Assembly (NCBI GenBank): GCA_003255025.1
Contig: QANY01004680.1
Span: 91,346 to 155,345 of the forward strand
Length of the DNA: 64,000 bases
Direction of reading: 5' to 3'
Source of the DNA: Datisca glomerata
Lineage: Eukaryota; Streptophyta; Magnoliopsida; Cucurbitales; Datiscaceae
Shown piece after piece: positions 46,162 through 57,774 of the stretch (positions are counted from its first letter, which is position 1; each line of letters opens with the position of its first letter). The notes under the pieces were generated by a model. It had not been told where the DNA came from and did not search any database. It saw only the letters and a list, made by a program, of their open reading frames with translations. Made by a program: the position numbers and the translations under genes.

Positions 46162-47586
46162 ATAAAAAATATTATGATTTAGGGTTTAGATTTTAGTTTT
46201 GATCTGTAGTTGTTAACGTTGTGATTTCAGGTTAGATTTTAGTTTTGATTTGTTAATATTTTATCTATTATTTTGATATTTGAGTTTTGATTTAATTATA
46301 GGGTGTGTTAATTAAGGGTTTTTATGTAGTTAATCAAATTGCAGGATGTTTCAAGACATTTAGTATTTTGTTCAATTTGGTGTGCAATTGGGATCTTAGG
46401 GAAATTTTGGCACTTATTGTTTGAGAGGCTTAAAACAGTAAGTATTACTTGATTAATTTTAATTTTTATATCGAATTTAGATTGGAACAAAACAATCTAG
46501 GAGAGAAACATTTATAAGCGACTTTATACATTTCTTTGACCTACTACTTTCTTTGTCTCAAACCCCATACCCCTATAATAATGGTAGAGTCCGTGACAAC
46601 CCAGAAATGTCATGGTTCCTCCTTTTTATGGCGGTTCTTCCTTCTAATGATCGGCATCTCTCTTTCGGTAGCTAGTGGCTAGGTTGTTAGAGAGCGGACG
46701 GACGTCCAAAACTTGAAGAACTCACATTCATGAAGCAGATCGTCGAAAAGGGCTTTGTGCTTGTGGGCTAGGGTGAATATTGCAGATTCTTAACCTTGCC
46801 AAAACAAACCGTCATGGCCCAACATAGGGTTATTCATATTGTGAAATATTGTAATTTAATGTTGGATGATGTAATCTCATGGTTTGTGAATCTTGTGATT
46901 TACTTTGAATATATGTTGATATGAATATTAGGACATTCAAGTGTTTGGTTCTGATTTTCAGCCTTTGAAAAGGAAAAACTACCGGGTTTAGATTTTAGGC
47001 TTCTAAATGAATATTTATTGATATATAGTTTGAAAGCTTCAATTGAAGCTTTAATATGACTAGATACATCTCACGAACATGTTGCACGTAGTGTGTATTC
47101 TAGTAAAAGTCTTTCTAACATGGACAGAAAATATGAATTAGTAATTTGCATGATATAGTGATTTATGAAGATTCATTAGTAATTAAGATTAAAATTAATT
47201 ATATTTTTGTTAATAATAATTAGTATATCCATTTTTTTGTCAAAATTACATTACAAATTTTAAGGGAAACGATAAAATATGACTTAAACCCACAACCTTT
47301 AAAGTATGGGTGTGAGACTTAACGAATTGAGTCAAATCAATTTATCAATATATACATTATTTAGAGTAAGGGTAATTTAAATTAATTGGACTAAAAAGTT
47401 CATGGTACTTATCGTTTTGCTTGTGGCTCTTAGATATTATAATTAAAAGTATTAAATATTTGGTAAATAATTTGATGTTATATATATGTTAAAGAAAATT
47501 TATTATAATGGATCAAAGTTGAATGCGAAATTGAAGATTTAGCAAGTACAATTTTAATTAATTATTAATTATGAATATGTTGTGTA
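46162..47586. other. Spacer without recognisable gene
   Basis: Begins with sequence that may be host or LINE flank beyond the MULE target duplication. AT-rich apart from a more balanced block at 46580-46800. No motif recognised. Confidence 0.5.
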
Positions 47587-48830
47587 GGGGTGAAAAAATT
47601 ATTACCTAACCGAACCGAAATTTTCGGTTCGGTCGGTTATTTATGTTACCTCGGTTTGGTTCGTTTCGGTATTTCTACAGAATCGCAAGTTCGTTTCAGT
47701 TCGAAAAATAATGTGATTTCAATCCGAACCGAAGCTTACATACAAAACGACGCCGTTTTATGCCCCTGTGTAGTTTCTCCTCTAAACACTTCAATACGAC
47801 ACCGTTTTGCCCCTACCCCAATATATAACTTGAAAAATTTGGATTAGGGTTCATTTGTCTCTCTTCTCCAAAATCTCTCATTCATGTCTCCCTCTGTCTA
47901 CCAAAACGTGAACTGCCTTCTCCCTTCTCATACCTTTTGAGTTCTAAGTTTGTGAGTCTGAGTCTTTGCGTCAATTCTAGTTGTGGTCGTGAATCGTGAC
48001 ACCGCCCTTCTCTTTTGCGTTCTCCCTTCTCCTAAATTTGGGTTCTAAGATCTGAGATCTGGGTTCGTCTTCTCCTTCGTGTTCTCCTTCTCATAAATCA
48101 CGAGTTTGTCTCTCTCCTTCGTCTCCAAATTGTCAAATCACTTCTGAACCTGAGTTCGTCATTTGCTTATGAGTTTTGAGTCTCCACATCTCATTTCTTC
48201 TTCGCGTCTCTGACTTGGGGTTAAGGTTTTCTGTCTAAAATTTGGAATAAATGTAAGTTTCGAATCCCTATCTTAGATTACTTTATATTAGATCTGGTTT
48301 TTTCTGAAATTTGGGGTTAGGGTTGAATCTGTTTAGAGTTTTATGAATATGATTCTATCTGAAATGTTCGGGTCATTAGGAGAGAATGAACAAAACGAGA
48401 AGTTTGTGCGGAGACGTGAAAGCGTCACAATAGATAATTGAAGACATGTATAGTGTTGTTATAGCTTCTTTTGTATAGTTTGGCTTTTTATGCTAATTCA
48501 ACAATCTGCTCAGTATATGTATTGAAATTATGTATGGAATTTATGATGTTATATGAAAATTGTATTAAAATTCCGTATGAAATTTACGATTCTATATAAA
48601 ATTTGGGAATCTGTGTAGGGTTTTAAGAAATTCACTAAACCTGCTATTACTTGTTTATGTCTGCCACTGCTCTGTTTTTGTGAATTATTTGTTGGGTTTT
48701 GTGAATCTTTACAGTACAGGTTCTACCTCTTCTGAATCGTAGAACCGAACCTTAAGTCACGATTTGGTTCAGTTCGGTTCATATGATATTCACAGTTCGA
48801 TTCAGTACGATATAATAATAAATTGTGAGT
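47587..48830. mobile_element. Possible hAT-like non-autonomous element or relic
   Basis: Starts GGGGTGAAAAAATTATTACC and is followed by stacked AACCGAACCGAA and TCGGTTCGGT words. A similar cluster (GAACCGAACC, TTCAGTTCGGTT) is at the right (48730-48810). Between them are ACGACGCCGTTTT motifs and a long C/T-rich leader-like block (47850-48230). Subterminal clusters of short words in both orientations are typical of hAT elements. No transposase, clear TIR pair or 8 bp duplication was found, so this is tentative. Confidence 0.35.
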
Positions 48831-49394
48831 TTCAATTCATTAATTTTTATTTAAATAATTGATTGAACCGTGAACACTTGTAATATTGTCTTCACTCGTA
48901 AGAAAAAATTGTTTTAATACAACGTACGTGTGCTATTATTTTAATTTTCTAAGATTGTCCGAGGATATTAAGGATAGGAAATAGAGGATGGGTGGATGAA
49001 TTATCAGGAAAAAGAATATCTTGTCCCTTTGGGACAGACAATCTCAATAATTGTATTTACCCTCTCCCTAGCCAATGTCAGGTACAGTTCAGACAGTTAC
49101 ATGTGCCGCATCTACCCGAATTTAAACACATGACGCTACAAAATCTAAATCGACGGCTCTCGCGATAAGATTCGGGTTACGAGTTCCAAAGGAAGTCTAT
49201 CGCCCACCACGTGGATGGTTCAACCACATAGGAATTAAGACTGTCGAAGGTCGATTCCGATTAGGGAAATAATCAAGGAGTTAAAATGTAATTTTTTTTG
49301 TAACTCCGGTATCAAAAGTCGGTCTTGCCCTAAACTAATTATACGAGCATCAGATAAATATTTAAGGGTGATGGGCAAAGTCGAACCCGTGACA
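48831..49394. other. Spacer without recognisable gene
   Basis: A GC-balanced block at 49000-49280 shows no coding frame of note and nothing I recognise. Confidence 0.45.
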
Positions 49395-50818
49395 TCTTGT
49401 CATTTATGACTCATTTGACAGATAATTCTGGATAATATAATATTAAATTTTTCAGATTTTATTCTATTATACTAGATTAAATAATATTATCTAGTATTTA
49501 ATATTATATTATTTATATAACGTTTGGTACATTATAATATTAAATTATTGTAAAAATTGTTTGTCTAATTTGATTTACACAAATATATTTAGAACTCATT
49601 AACATATTATTTAAGTTTGTTTGAATTTCATCGTTGTCACTGTTGTTATGCTGTTTTCCTATTCATTCTGAGCTTCGACGACTTCTTTTACTCATCTTTG
49701 GACTCTGGATAAATATTTTTTTCTATAACCGTATCCCATCATCATATCATAAAATATCCTTTATGGTTCTTGGATCATTATCAGTAAATTTTCTTCCTAA
49801 TATTTTCCTTAAAATTCCTCCAACTCAAAACTACATATTGAAACAAAAACCGTGCCCACTACTCGTTCAGATGTGCTAACGAGCACTGAGATATCAGCCA
49901 GAAAAAAGAGCTTCTAAGCACAGCAGCTTAACAGAAATAGTAAAAAGAACAAAGTGAAAATGAAGGGTTGAGGTTCACGGCAGGGGCCTTCGGTAGTAAC
50001 CTTGTGAAGCCCACACAAATCCATTTGCAAGTCACCCCCAACATTTGAGATTAGAACCACCAGTGCTCTCCTCCATGCCGGAGCTTCCCTCCGAAATCAT
50101 ATTAGGTAATCCAACAGTTTTAGAATTTTCTCCCAAACTTCCACTTGGAAAATTTTCTGGAAATTCACTCTTCCTCTTTACAACTCACAAATTCTACAAT
50201 TTCATCAACCTTATTAGGTTCTCCAACAAACACATGAATCCTTTCTACAGCTTCATGAACGCATTCGACCTTCCTTTTGCTTTCAAAGCCCTGAACCCTT
50301 AAATTTTCCCCGAATCGCAACTCATCAATAGCAATCGCTTCATCAAAACTCCTCGATTTAAACTCCTCCACGTCATGGGCTGTATGTCGGTCAAGATCAT
50401 GGAAACGAGCTTAGCGATAAAGAAAGGATGAGAGCCAAAGAGGCTGTGACGAGAAGCTCTTTAACAAGCTCCATAAACATTCAAAGAAGTTGACATAGAA
50501 AAGAAGCATGGAAGACGATAACGAAAAATAAAGAAAGAGGGATCAGAGGTTAATTAATAATGATGATGACGACGACGACAAAGATGAAGTAGATGAAACA
50601 CTTAAGAGGGAGAGAAAGAAGAAGAGAACCAGAGGTTAGTCCTATCTAGTCCCTCCTGTCAGGAGAGTTAGGAGAGGACTAAATAATGAAGGTGAGACTA
50701 GATAGTCCCATTGTATTATTTAATACGGTCAGTATTTTACGCTAAACATTGAATAATATTAAAATAATATTATCCAGATTTTAGTACTGTCCAATACGAG
50801 ATGCCAAACGTGCCCTTA
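49395..50818. mobile_element. Putative Pack-type TIR element carrying an ACBP3-like gene fragment
   Basis: The left edge has GACATCTTGTCATTTATGAC...TTGACAG...TTCTGGATAATATAATATT. The reverse complement of the right edge has GGCATCTCGTATTGGACAG...TCTGGATAATATTATTTT. The order of blocks is shared, with indels. Inside the right edge a GGGACTATCTAGTC / GGACTAAATAATG block is followed by a gene leader and the first part of an ACBP3-like gene on minus. Terminal repeats bracketing a partial host gene suggest transduplication. The boundaries are approximate and no target duplication was established. Confidence 0.4.
50045..50474 (-). pseudogene. Fragment of an acyl-CoA-binding protein 3-like gene (5' end)
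   Basis: Minus-strand ATG at 50474 begins MELVKELLVTASLALILS, a hydrophobic N-terminal anchor. After a one-base frame change comes IAKLVSMI. After another comes DEAIAIDELRFGENLRVQGF, then ESKRKVECVHEAVERI and FVGEPNKVDEIVE. A final frame gives a Ser/Gly-rich linker (FPENFPSGSLGENSKTVG) up to about 50045. This order (membrane anchor, RFGE.LRVEGFESKRKVEFV, FVGEP.KVDEI) is what I recall for plant acyl-CoA-binding domain protein 3. That protein binds acyl-CoA esters in the secretory/extracellular route. The acyl-CoA-binding domain itself is missing. Two frame changes make it a dead fragment. The identification is from memory of the family, not a search. Confidence 0.6.
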
Positions 50819-51712
50819 TAGTCTTACTATAGCTAAAAGCTTCCATTTCTAAAAAACCTTTTGTTGGATACATTCATTCCCAACAACATTCATTTCATAC
50901 CATAATTATCCCCCATTATGATCCCATTGAGTAATGTCAACCTTTAATTATTTTAAGTGACAAAATAAATAGAGTGTATATATATATATGAACTTCATTT
51001 CGCAATAATATAATAAATATAATTCGATATCATTGTGATATTCATTTAATGGTCTTAATAAAAAAGATTATAAATCATATTATAGTAATATAATAATTTG
51101 CTTTAATCAAATGAGACATGCATATAAAACACTTCTACAATTAATTTATTTAAGATCTAAATTCCATAATAATCAGTCTATTATAATAAATCATAAAATC
51201 AACCTTGTAAATTTATTTTCACCTCTCATCTCCTAAATTTCTAATTATCACACTTCAAAAATTAATTTTAACTTATCTTTTTTACCTCTTTTAACCATTT
51301 TCATCTTTAGCATTTTCAAGTAGATGTTTTAAGCACATTTAGTTAGAGGCTTTTGGCTTTTAAGCCACATAATTTGTGATTGATTGTCTAAAAGGGATCA
51401 GAGCCTCTTTTATGAAAGAATATTAATAGTCGTCTGCTCTCTCCCATGTCTCCAGTTTAAATCCACCTAGTGCTTATGCAAAAATTAACCTTTATACCTA
51501 ATTACTTCACCTTACATTATTTATATTATATATTTAGGCTAAACATTTAATTAAGTTTAGAAACGCTAATTGAATACTGAAGATTTCGGACTAACTTAAA
51601 AAAATTTGATGTGCCACTACAATAAGTAGAAGATTAATAGGTTAAATTACTAAATGAATTTAATGAATATAGATAATAGATTATAGATTCAGATTTACAT
51701 ATATCTATAAGC

Positions 51713-51781
<69 letters not shown>

Positions 51782-52319
51782 TAATGATAATAATAATAAT
51801 AACATATGAAGAGTCGCATGAAAATAAAATCATTTGATAAACAATTTCATCTAAATTATAATTTACTACCCAACAATACCATTTATTATTTAATTAATTA
51901 ATATATAATTGAATTTTTAATTTTTTGTGTGTTTATATATTAATAAATTTTTCATATGTACTTATTTTAATAGAAAAATCAATTTGCCGAATTTCATTAA
52001 CTTACCACCAGCGTGATACTTTCATCTCCTATAAATAATATTAGGTTATATAACACATTAAAATATTATAAATATTAAAATATTATACCACTTAAATGTA
52101 CGTATTACATGATTAATTTTACTAATACTAAAAGCGTGGATTTTATAAAATATTGTTAGGATATTAATATCCTTCAATTTTTTAATAAATACCAAATTGT
52201 CTTTGAAAGTTTTACAAGCCTGTTACTTGAAATAATTCGCTTACAAAATTTGCCACCTTACCCAACTATTCAAAGTTCATGTGATTACATTTATATTTTC
52301 ATGAATAACATGAGTATAA
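50819..52319. other. AT-rich stretch without gene; (AAT)n microsatellite at 51715-51805
   Basis: Contains a long (AAT/ATA)n run of about 90 bases with one interruption near 51780-51790, and otherwise AT-rich sequence with no coding potential. Confidence 0.7.
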
Positions 52320-52680
52320 AGAATTCGAATGGCATAATGAAGTAATTTTTCTAACATTTAAAATATGATATTCTTTTACATGTAAATATTTGGGTGAGGA
52401 GTTACGATATTGTCTCTTATATATTCTTTTACTAACTTAACGTAAAATATAAATCAGAATTAACAAAAATGTTTTGAATTAATATTCATGAGTAACTTTA
52501 GTTTAAAGAATTTAAATGACTTTATTATGTAATTTTAATAGTTAAAATATGATATTATTTTACATATAAAAAGTTTGGTAGTGGAGTGAGGATATTGTAT
52601 TGTATATATTTTTTACTAACTTAACGTAAACTTTTTACATATAAAAAGTTGGTTGTGGAGTGAGAATATTTTATTGATTA
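52320..52680. repeat. Diverged ~185 bp tandem repeat
   Basis: The block from AAGAATTC.AATG.C through AAAATATGATATT.TTTTACAT, GGA.TGAGGATATTGT and TTTTACTAACTTAACGTAAA occurs at about 52319-52447 and 52507-52630. A third partial copy (TTTTTACATATAAAAAGTTGG) is at 52632-52680. Confidence 0.75.
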
Positions 52681-52699
52681 TCTCTCTATATATATGTTA

Positions 52700-53918
52700 T
52701 GGTTATGGAGATTCTTACAGGTATTATGTAACATTGTACCATCATTCATGGCTTCTAGTTCCACTAGGGATGTAAAAAAGATAGAGTAGTCAACCTTTTC
52801 TTTGTTGATGATCTTCTTCACTTTTGTAAGGGCACTGCTCAAGCTGTTCAGGTGATATAAAGGCGATCATGATCTGCTTAAAGGGAAGTTGATGTTTACT
52901 ATAAACTGAATGATGATCATTTTTGGTCGTGGAGGAAGCTCGTTAGACTTAGGGAGAAGATCACTCAGTTTTGCACCGTGAAGGTTGGTAATGGGCAGTC
53001 TACCATGCTTTTCATTGATCCTTGGCATTAGGATGGTGTTTTGCTTAGCTGATTCGGTAAGGACTTTGTTACTATGTCTGGCTTGGATTTGTCTTGTCTT
53101 CTTCTACCTGCATTAGTGATGGTGCGTGGATTTGGCCTAGTATAGAGTTGGAGGAGTCGCTTTTATCCAGAAATGTTTTTTGTTCACCCTCCCTCCTTCC
53201 CGTCTCTTGATGATCAGTGGCTATGGTCGACTAGCAATAATGGTGTTTTTTCTTTTAGTTGTACCTATAGCAATCTTTTGGGGTACTTTGATCCTATCCC
53301 GTGGTGTAATATTGTTTGGTTCTCGGGTCATATTCCAAAGTGTACCTTTATTCTTTAGTTAGCTCTTCATAATAAGCTAAATACAAATAATATGGTTATA
53401 CAATGGAGTAGAAATCTGGACCCTTGCTGTGTTTTTTGTGTGAATGGTTTAGAATCAGTTCAACATATTCTCTTCGATTGTTCAATGGCTCGGAAGATGT
53501 TGTCTCTCCTGCTTGATAAATGTGGCTTCAACTTGTGTGCTACCTCGTGGAGTGACCTTATTAGCAAGCTTATTCTTTGTAAAAATGACAAGAATTATAT
53601 TTCTTTAAGCTCTAAGCTTGTTTTCTCTTACTTTGTTTATTGCTTATGAGTTGAGAGAAATAAGAAGTTGTTATTATGGTAAATTTCTAGATTCTCATTT
53701 ATTATCTAGGAAATTAGTCTTATGGTTAAAGATAGACTTCTTTTCCTTGATAAAAATAAGAATCTTAATTTAGTAGATATGATCTTTGAATATTGATTGT
53801 AACCTTGTTCTAAGCTTGGTTTGTGTTTCTCCTTTTTTGTTGTTTAGTCTTGAGGTATGTCCCATTGTACTAGTATATTACTTTTTTGATTAATATATTC
53901 TTTCTTTGACAAAAAAAT
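52700..53918 (+). mobile_element. 5'-truncated L1-type LINE with zf-RVT region and A tail
   Basis: Starts within the RT: FVDDLLHFCKGTAQAVQ (near 52803; the usual FADD is FVDD). It continues WRKLVRLREKITQF, VKVGNGQSTM and WLWSTSNNGVFSF (53218). Then comes the zf-RVT block VWFSGHIPKCTFIL, LALHNKLNTN, CCVFCVNGLESVQHILFDCS (near 53424) and RKMLSLLL. Stops and a frame change break it. The 3' part ends GTCTTGAGGTATGTCCC... GACAAAAAAA at 53918, the usual plant LINE tail. It is a different subfamily from the LINE at 14556, which has a different zf-RVT sequence. Confidence 0.85.
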
Positions 53919-55448
53919 GGTTTTGATTGTCAAGACAAACTGTAAATTAAACTCAAGTGACAAGAAATATTTTAATTAACAATAGAATATGAAACGTTTC
54001 GTAGACCCCATGTGACAACGTCTCATCTGATATATTAATTTCTTGAGCTTTCAACACGCACCATATGATCTCCAATTAAACGCTTATTGTTTTTATTAAT
54101 ATCAACCCTAAATTACAATTATAGTGATTGACACAGTGTTTTGTCTATTGAAACTTACTCTAAAATCTGGATGGTAGAATTACTAGAAGATGCTCATATT
54201 AGCCGAAGATATCATAAAGTACTCTCAAAACACGAGAGGAAAACATAAATAGTATTATCCTATAATTAGTATTGCCTAACTTTAGAAAAATCATTTTAAT
54301 TTGAGATTTCCCCCCATATAATAATTTCCTAGATCATTCACTAATGACCCTAATTCGATGCTAGTGCTACATAACATATCATTGCTTTTAAGAGATACAC
54401 ACTAATTCGATTAAATTGTTTTTTTGCGATAGAATTACTTAAAAAAATGTTCATAAGGAGAGAGTAATCAAAGAGTTTTAGTTCTTCTGGGCCAAATTCA
54501 AGAGCTAAATTCTAGTAGATAAGAAAATTGATAATAAAAATTAAAATTCCATGTTTCTACACTAATATCTTATTGAGAGAGAAAGAGATTGTGAAATAGA
54601 GTTTCTCTCGTACGTTTTATCAATTTGACAAAACAAATTAGATTTGAATTTAGAGAAATTTCCAACCCAAGACCTCTCGAACCAGATAAACAATATGAAG
54701 ACCCCAAATAGTTTTTTTTACGATTTTTTTACTTTTTTGGGAGATTGAAAGACTTATTTGTTCATTTTCTTGAATCTATTATATTTTCCCTCTCGTGCCA
54801 TCCATTCCCTCCTTCAACCTAGCGTTCCCTCTTTCTCTCACACCGTCAACTCCTCTTCATCGCTTTTCATTCTCACTCTCTGTCGTCGACTGTTCTCCCT
54901 CTATCACTGTCACTCACCATCACCATCGCTAATCGGGTAAGTTGAGCCTCAACCTTCTTGATTTATTATGGTTATGAAGTTTTTAGTAAGAATTTTTTTT
55001 TGCATGTGAGTTGAAGCAGGTTTCAAATGAGTTTTAGAAGAGGATGAATCTTTGAGACTCTATTAATGGAAGTTGTCTTCTTGACTCAAGGTAAAAACTC
55101 AATCTTAAAAACATACTAAATTGTGGTATGTATCACATTTGGACAATATGATTATTGAGCTGAAGAAGTTAGAATTTAGCTTGTAAAATCTGAATTTAAG
55201 GTTACATTCATGTGTTGAATTTGAAATAAGATTGTATTCTTCCTTTGCCTTGAATTTTAATAGTGTTTGTTTGAGAAGAATATTATTTTGATGAATTGTG
55301 ATACTCTATTTTGTTGCTCTCTTTCTTCAAGTTGTTTCTTTCATTTCTTGTGAGAAATTTAGTATTTTTTGTGATGATGGGGATAGTGTTATATGTGTGT
55401 GTGGGGATTGGGGAGGTTTTGGTTTAATTATTTTCAATGAAAATACCA
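53919..55448. other. Spacer with a leader-like block
   Basis: AT-rich. A pyrimidine-rich block at 54770-54935 ends at a good donor (CGG|GTAAGTTGAG, 54937) and resembles a plant 5' leader exon. A 60-codon frame over it shows no family motif. No downstream coding exon was found. Confidence 0.45.
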
Positions 55449-55570
55449 CTTGCTAGACTTGAGTCTAGCAAGTGTGCATGTGCTAGACATGGTCTAGCAC
55501 AACTTCAATTTACATATAACTTGCTAGATTATGGTCTAGCATATCTGTAGGTGCTAGATTATGGTCTAGC
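55449..55570. repeat. Cluster of four short hairpins sharing GCTAGA/TCTAGC
   Basis: Hairpin 1: CTTGCTAGAC-TTGA-GTCTAGCAAG (55449-55472), perfect 10 bp arms. Hairpin 2: TGTGCTAGAC-ATG-GTCTAGCACA (55479-55501), perfect 10 bp arms. Hairpins 3 and 4: TGCTAGA-TTATGG-TCTAGCA (55522-55541) and GCTAGA-TTATGG-TCTAGC (55553-55570). All arms share the same core. Confidence 0.85.
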
Positions 55571-55786
55571 TGGTCTAATTTATGTCTTTCATTTTTTTTT
55601 GTAGTTAGAGATGTTAAAAATTAAATTGAGATTTTAGTTGATATTGTGTTTTTGTGGTTAAATGCATGTGTTATTTCTTCATGTTAAATACTTTTTGTTC
55701 GGGCCATTTTGTTGAGGATGTATCCAAGTTGTCGTCTACCCTACATCATGTTTATTTTATTTACTTCTTTGTTTTTAGGTCCTCCC

Positions 55787-57694
55787 TGCTGGGACCGGTT
55801 GATTTTAAAATTATTTAAAAATAAGTTTGAACCACGAATGGTTCGTGGGTGAAATATAAAAAAAAAAATTAATTAACTTATTTAATCAAATTAAATAATT
55901 TAAAATCAAACAACGTATGATTATACATATACAATATTAAACGAGAATATAAGGTTAGAGATAATTGTTCACCTATACTTTGTATCAGAGAATTTCTGAA
56001 CTAACGGAATTCCTTCGAGCGTTCTTCGTGTTCTTCAAGTTTCGGGATCCGAATCATGCACTTGAACTCCAAGAAAGATTTTCAAATTTCATCCACCAAC
56101 AACCACCCGTGAATTTCAGAAATATATCTCACGAGAGTTTTGTGCAAGAACTTGAGTGTGAGCTCTCAAAATGATTGAATGAAAAATCGCATATTTTTCC
56201 TTCAATGCTTTCTCAATTGGCGGAAATCACTAGGGATGAGAGAACACTTTTTTTCTCTATATCTAATATGAGATCTATATCTGATATGAGATCTATATCT
56301 CTATCTCTCTCTCTACAATCAAATTACTATTAGATATTTATAAAATTTGATTTTTTAATATTTATAAATATACCCATGTATTTTAAATTTTTGAAAATTC
56401 ACCCCACATATTCAAATTGTCGAAAATCAATAGATCTTCACAGTGTTAGAGTTGTATTGAAATTTATCAATCCAATTAATAGATTTAATTACTCATTATC
56501 AATTAATTTTTATTTACTAATTTCAATACAAATAATCACACTTAAGTAATTAAGTGACATCACCCATCACATATAGGTGTATGAAATATTCTTTGGCACC
56601 AAAACACATTTTGATCCAATTTACTTCGTTTTACTATTCCTGTTCTTATGAGTTATTTCTGAAACCGGATAGAACCACATGAATAAAGCTAAGGATTCAA
56701 ATACTCGGTGAATTTATCTTCATAACTTCTCGACTTATTTAATCCTGACATCGTACGACTCCACTATAGGTTCAATGTCGAATCAACTCTCGATTCATGC
56801 GCACTACTTTTCTGTTGCTGTAAATAAAACCTTTTTATTTTCATGGTCCACAGAATATTTTAACATAGTATCCATCGTGGATATCAATAACAAGAGAGGA
56901 ATATAAAATTACCATTTACCCCTATTGTATTATTTTCTTAACTCGTTTATTGGTTGTGAATAAGAAAGACATAATAGTGAATTGTCTCATACAATTCACA
57001 AGTCTTAATCAATGACTTAACTTATTGAATATCTGGCCAGGTTAATTTATTCACATACCAATCAATGAATTATAAAGTGATATTGTTGCTTTCGTAATCT
57101 AACCATGAATTGTCATATCTGTGAATCACGTAACTCCAACTTAATTGAATTACAATCACAACAGTCGAGGTATTGCCCGTGAATTCGAACTCACTCATTT
57201 GACATATCAAATATTGCAACTAACTAAGTCAAGCTACGTATTCACCTCATAATTAATGTAATTATTATAATACCCTTGGTGTAACAATTAGATTTAAAAC
57301 TAGGTAAACGGTTTTGGGCTCTAAACTAATTTGTTACCGGTCTATACAACATGTTCATAACATGTCTAGGTTAACCATTTGTCTCCACTCCCATGCCCCA
57401 TGACTGGCATCCATTGCTTCAATCTAACAGTCATAATCAGATTCGATTGTCCAATCGATCTTAAGAATGTGAATATCGTTCTGAACTTTCTCAGAAGAGT
57501 TCGTTTGGAGACACCTCTGTCTTCACTCTTAGTTCATTGATGAAAGTTTCAGAACTTGAATAATTTACAAACACATTTTAATTTAAAATAATACTTTCAA
57601 TTTATTCATAAAAATTCAATAATATTAATGTCTGAGAAATAACTAAATACAAATAAATAGTTATTATACGTTACTTTATGGACATATTCCAAAA
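55787..57694 (-). repeat. 3' LTR of the copia element (1908 bp)
   Basis: Plus-strand start TGCTGGGACCGGTTGATTTT corresponds to TGTTGGAACCGGTTGGTTTT at 63227. Shared landmarks are AATAAGTTTGAACCACGAA, CACCTATACTTTGTATCAGA and CACTTGAACTCCAAGAA. The other end reads ATATTCCAAAAA where CCAACA would be expected, so the terminal CA is mutated. Confidence 0.88.
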
Positions 57695-57706
57695 ATCTTC
57701 CACTTG
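57695..57706 (-). other. Polypurine tract of the copia element
   Basis: Minus strand AAGTGGAAGAT immediately before the 3' LTR start, at the expected place for copia elements (typically AAGTGGGAGATT). Confidence 0.7.
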
Positions 57707-57774
57707 GACTAAAGTAGGCGTGTATAATCTCTTATCTCCAAGCCCTCTAGATGGCCATACAAAACTTTACTGCT

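Noticed and set aside
54758..54940. 60-codon plus-strand frame in a CT-rich block
   Set aside because: It reads like a non-coding leader ending at a splice donor; no homologous protein motif and no partner exon found.
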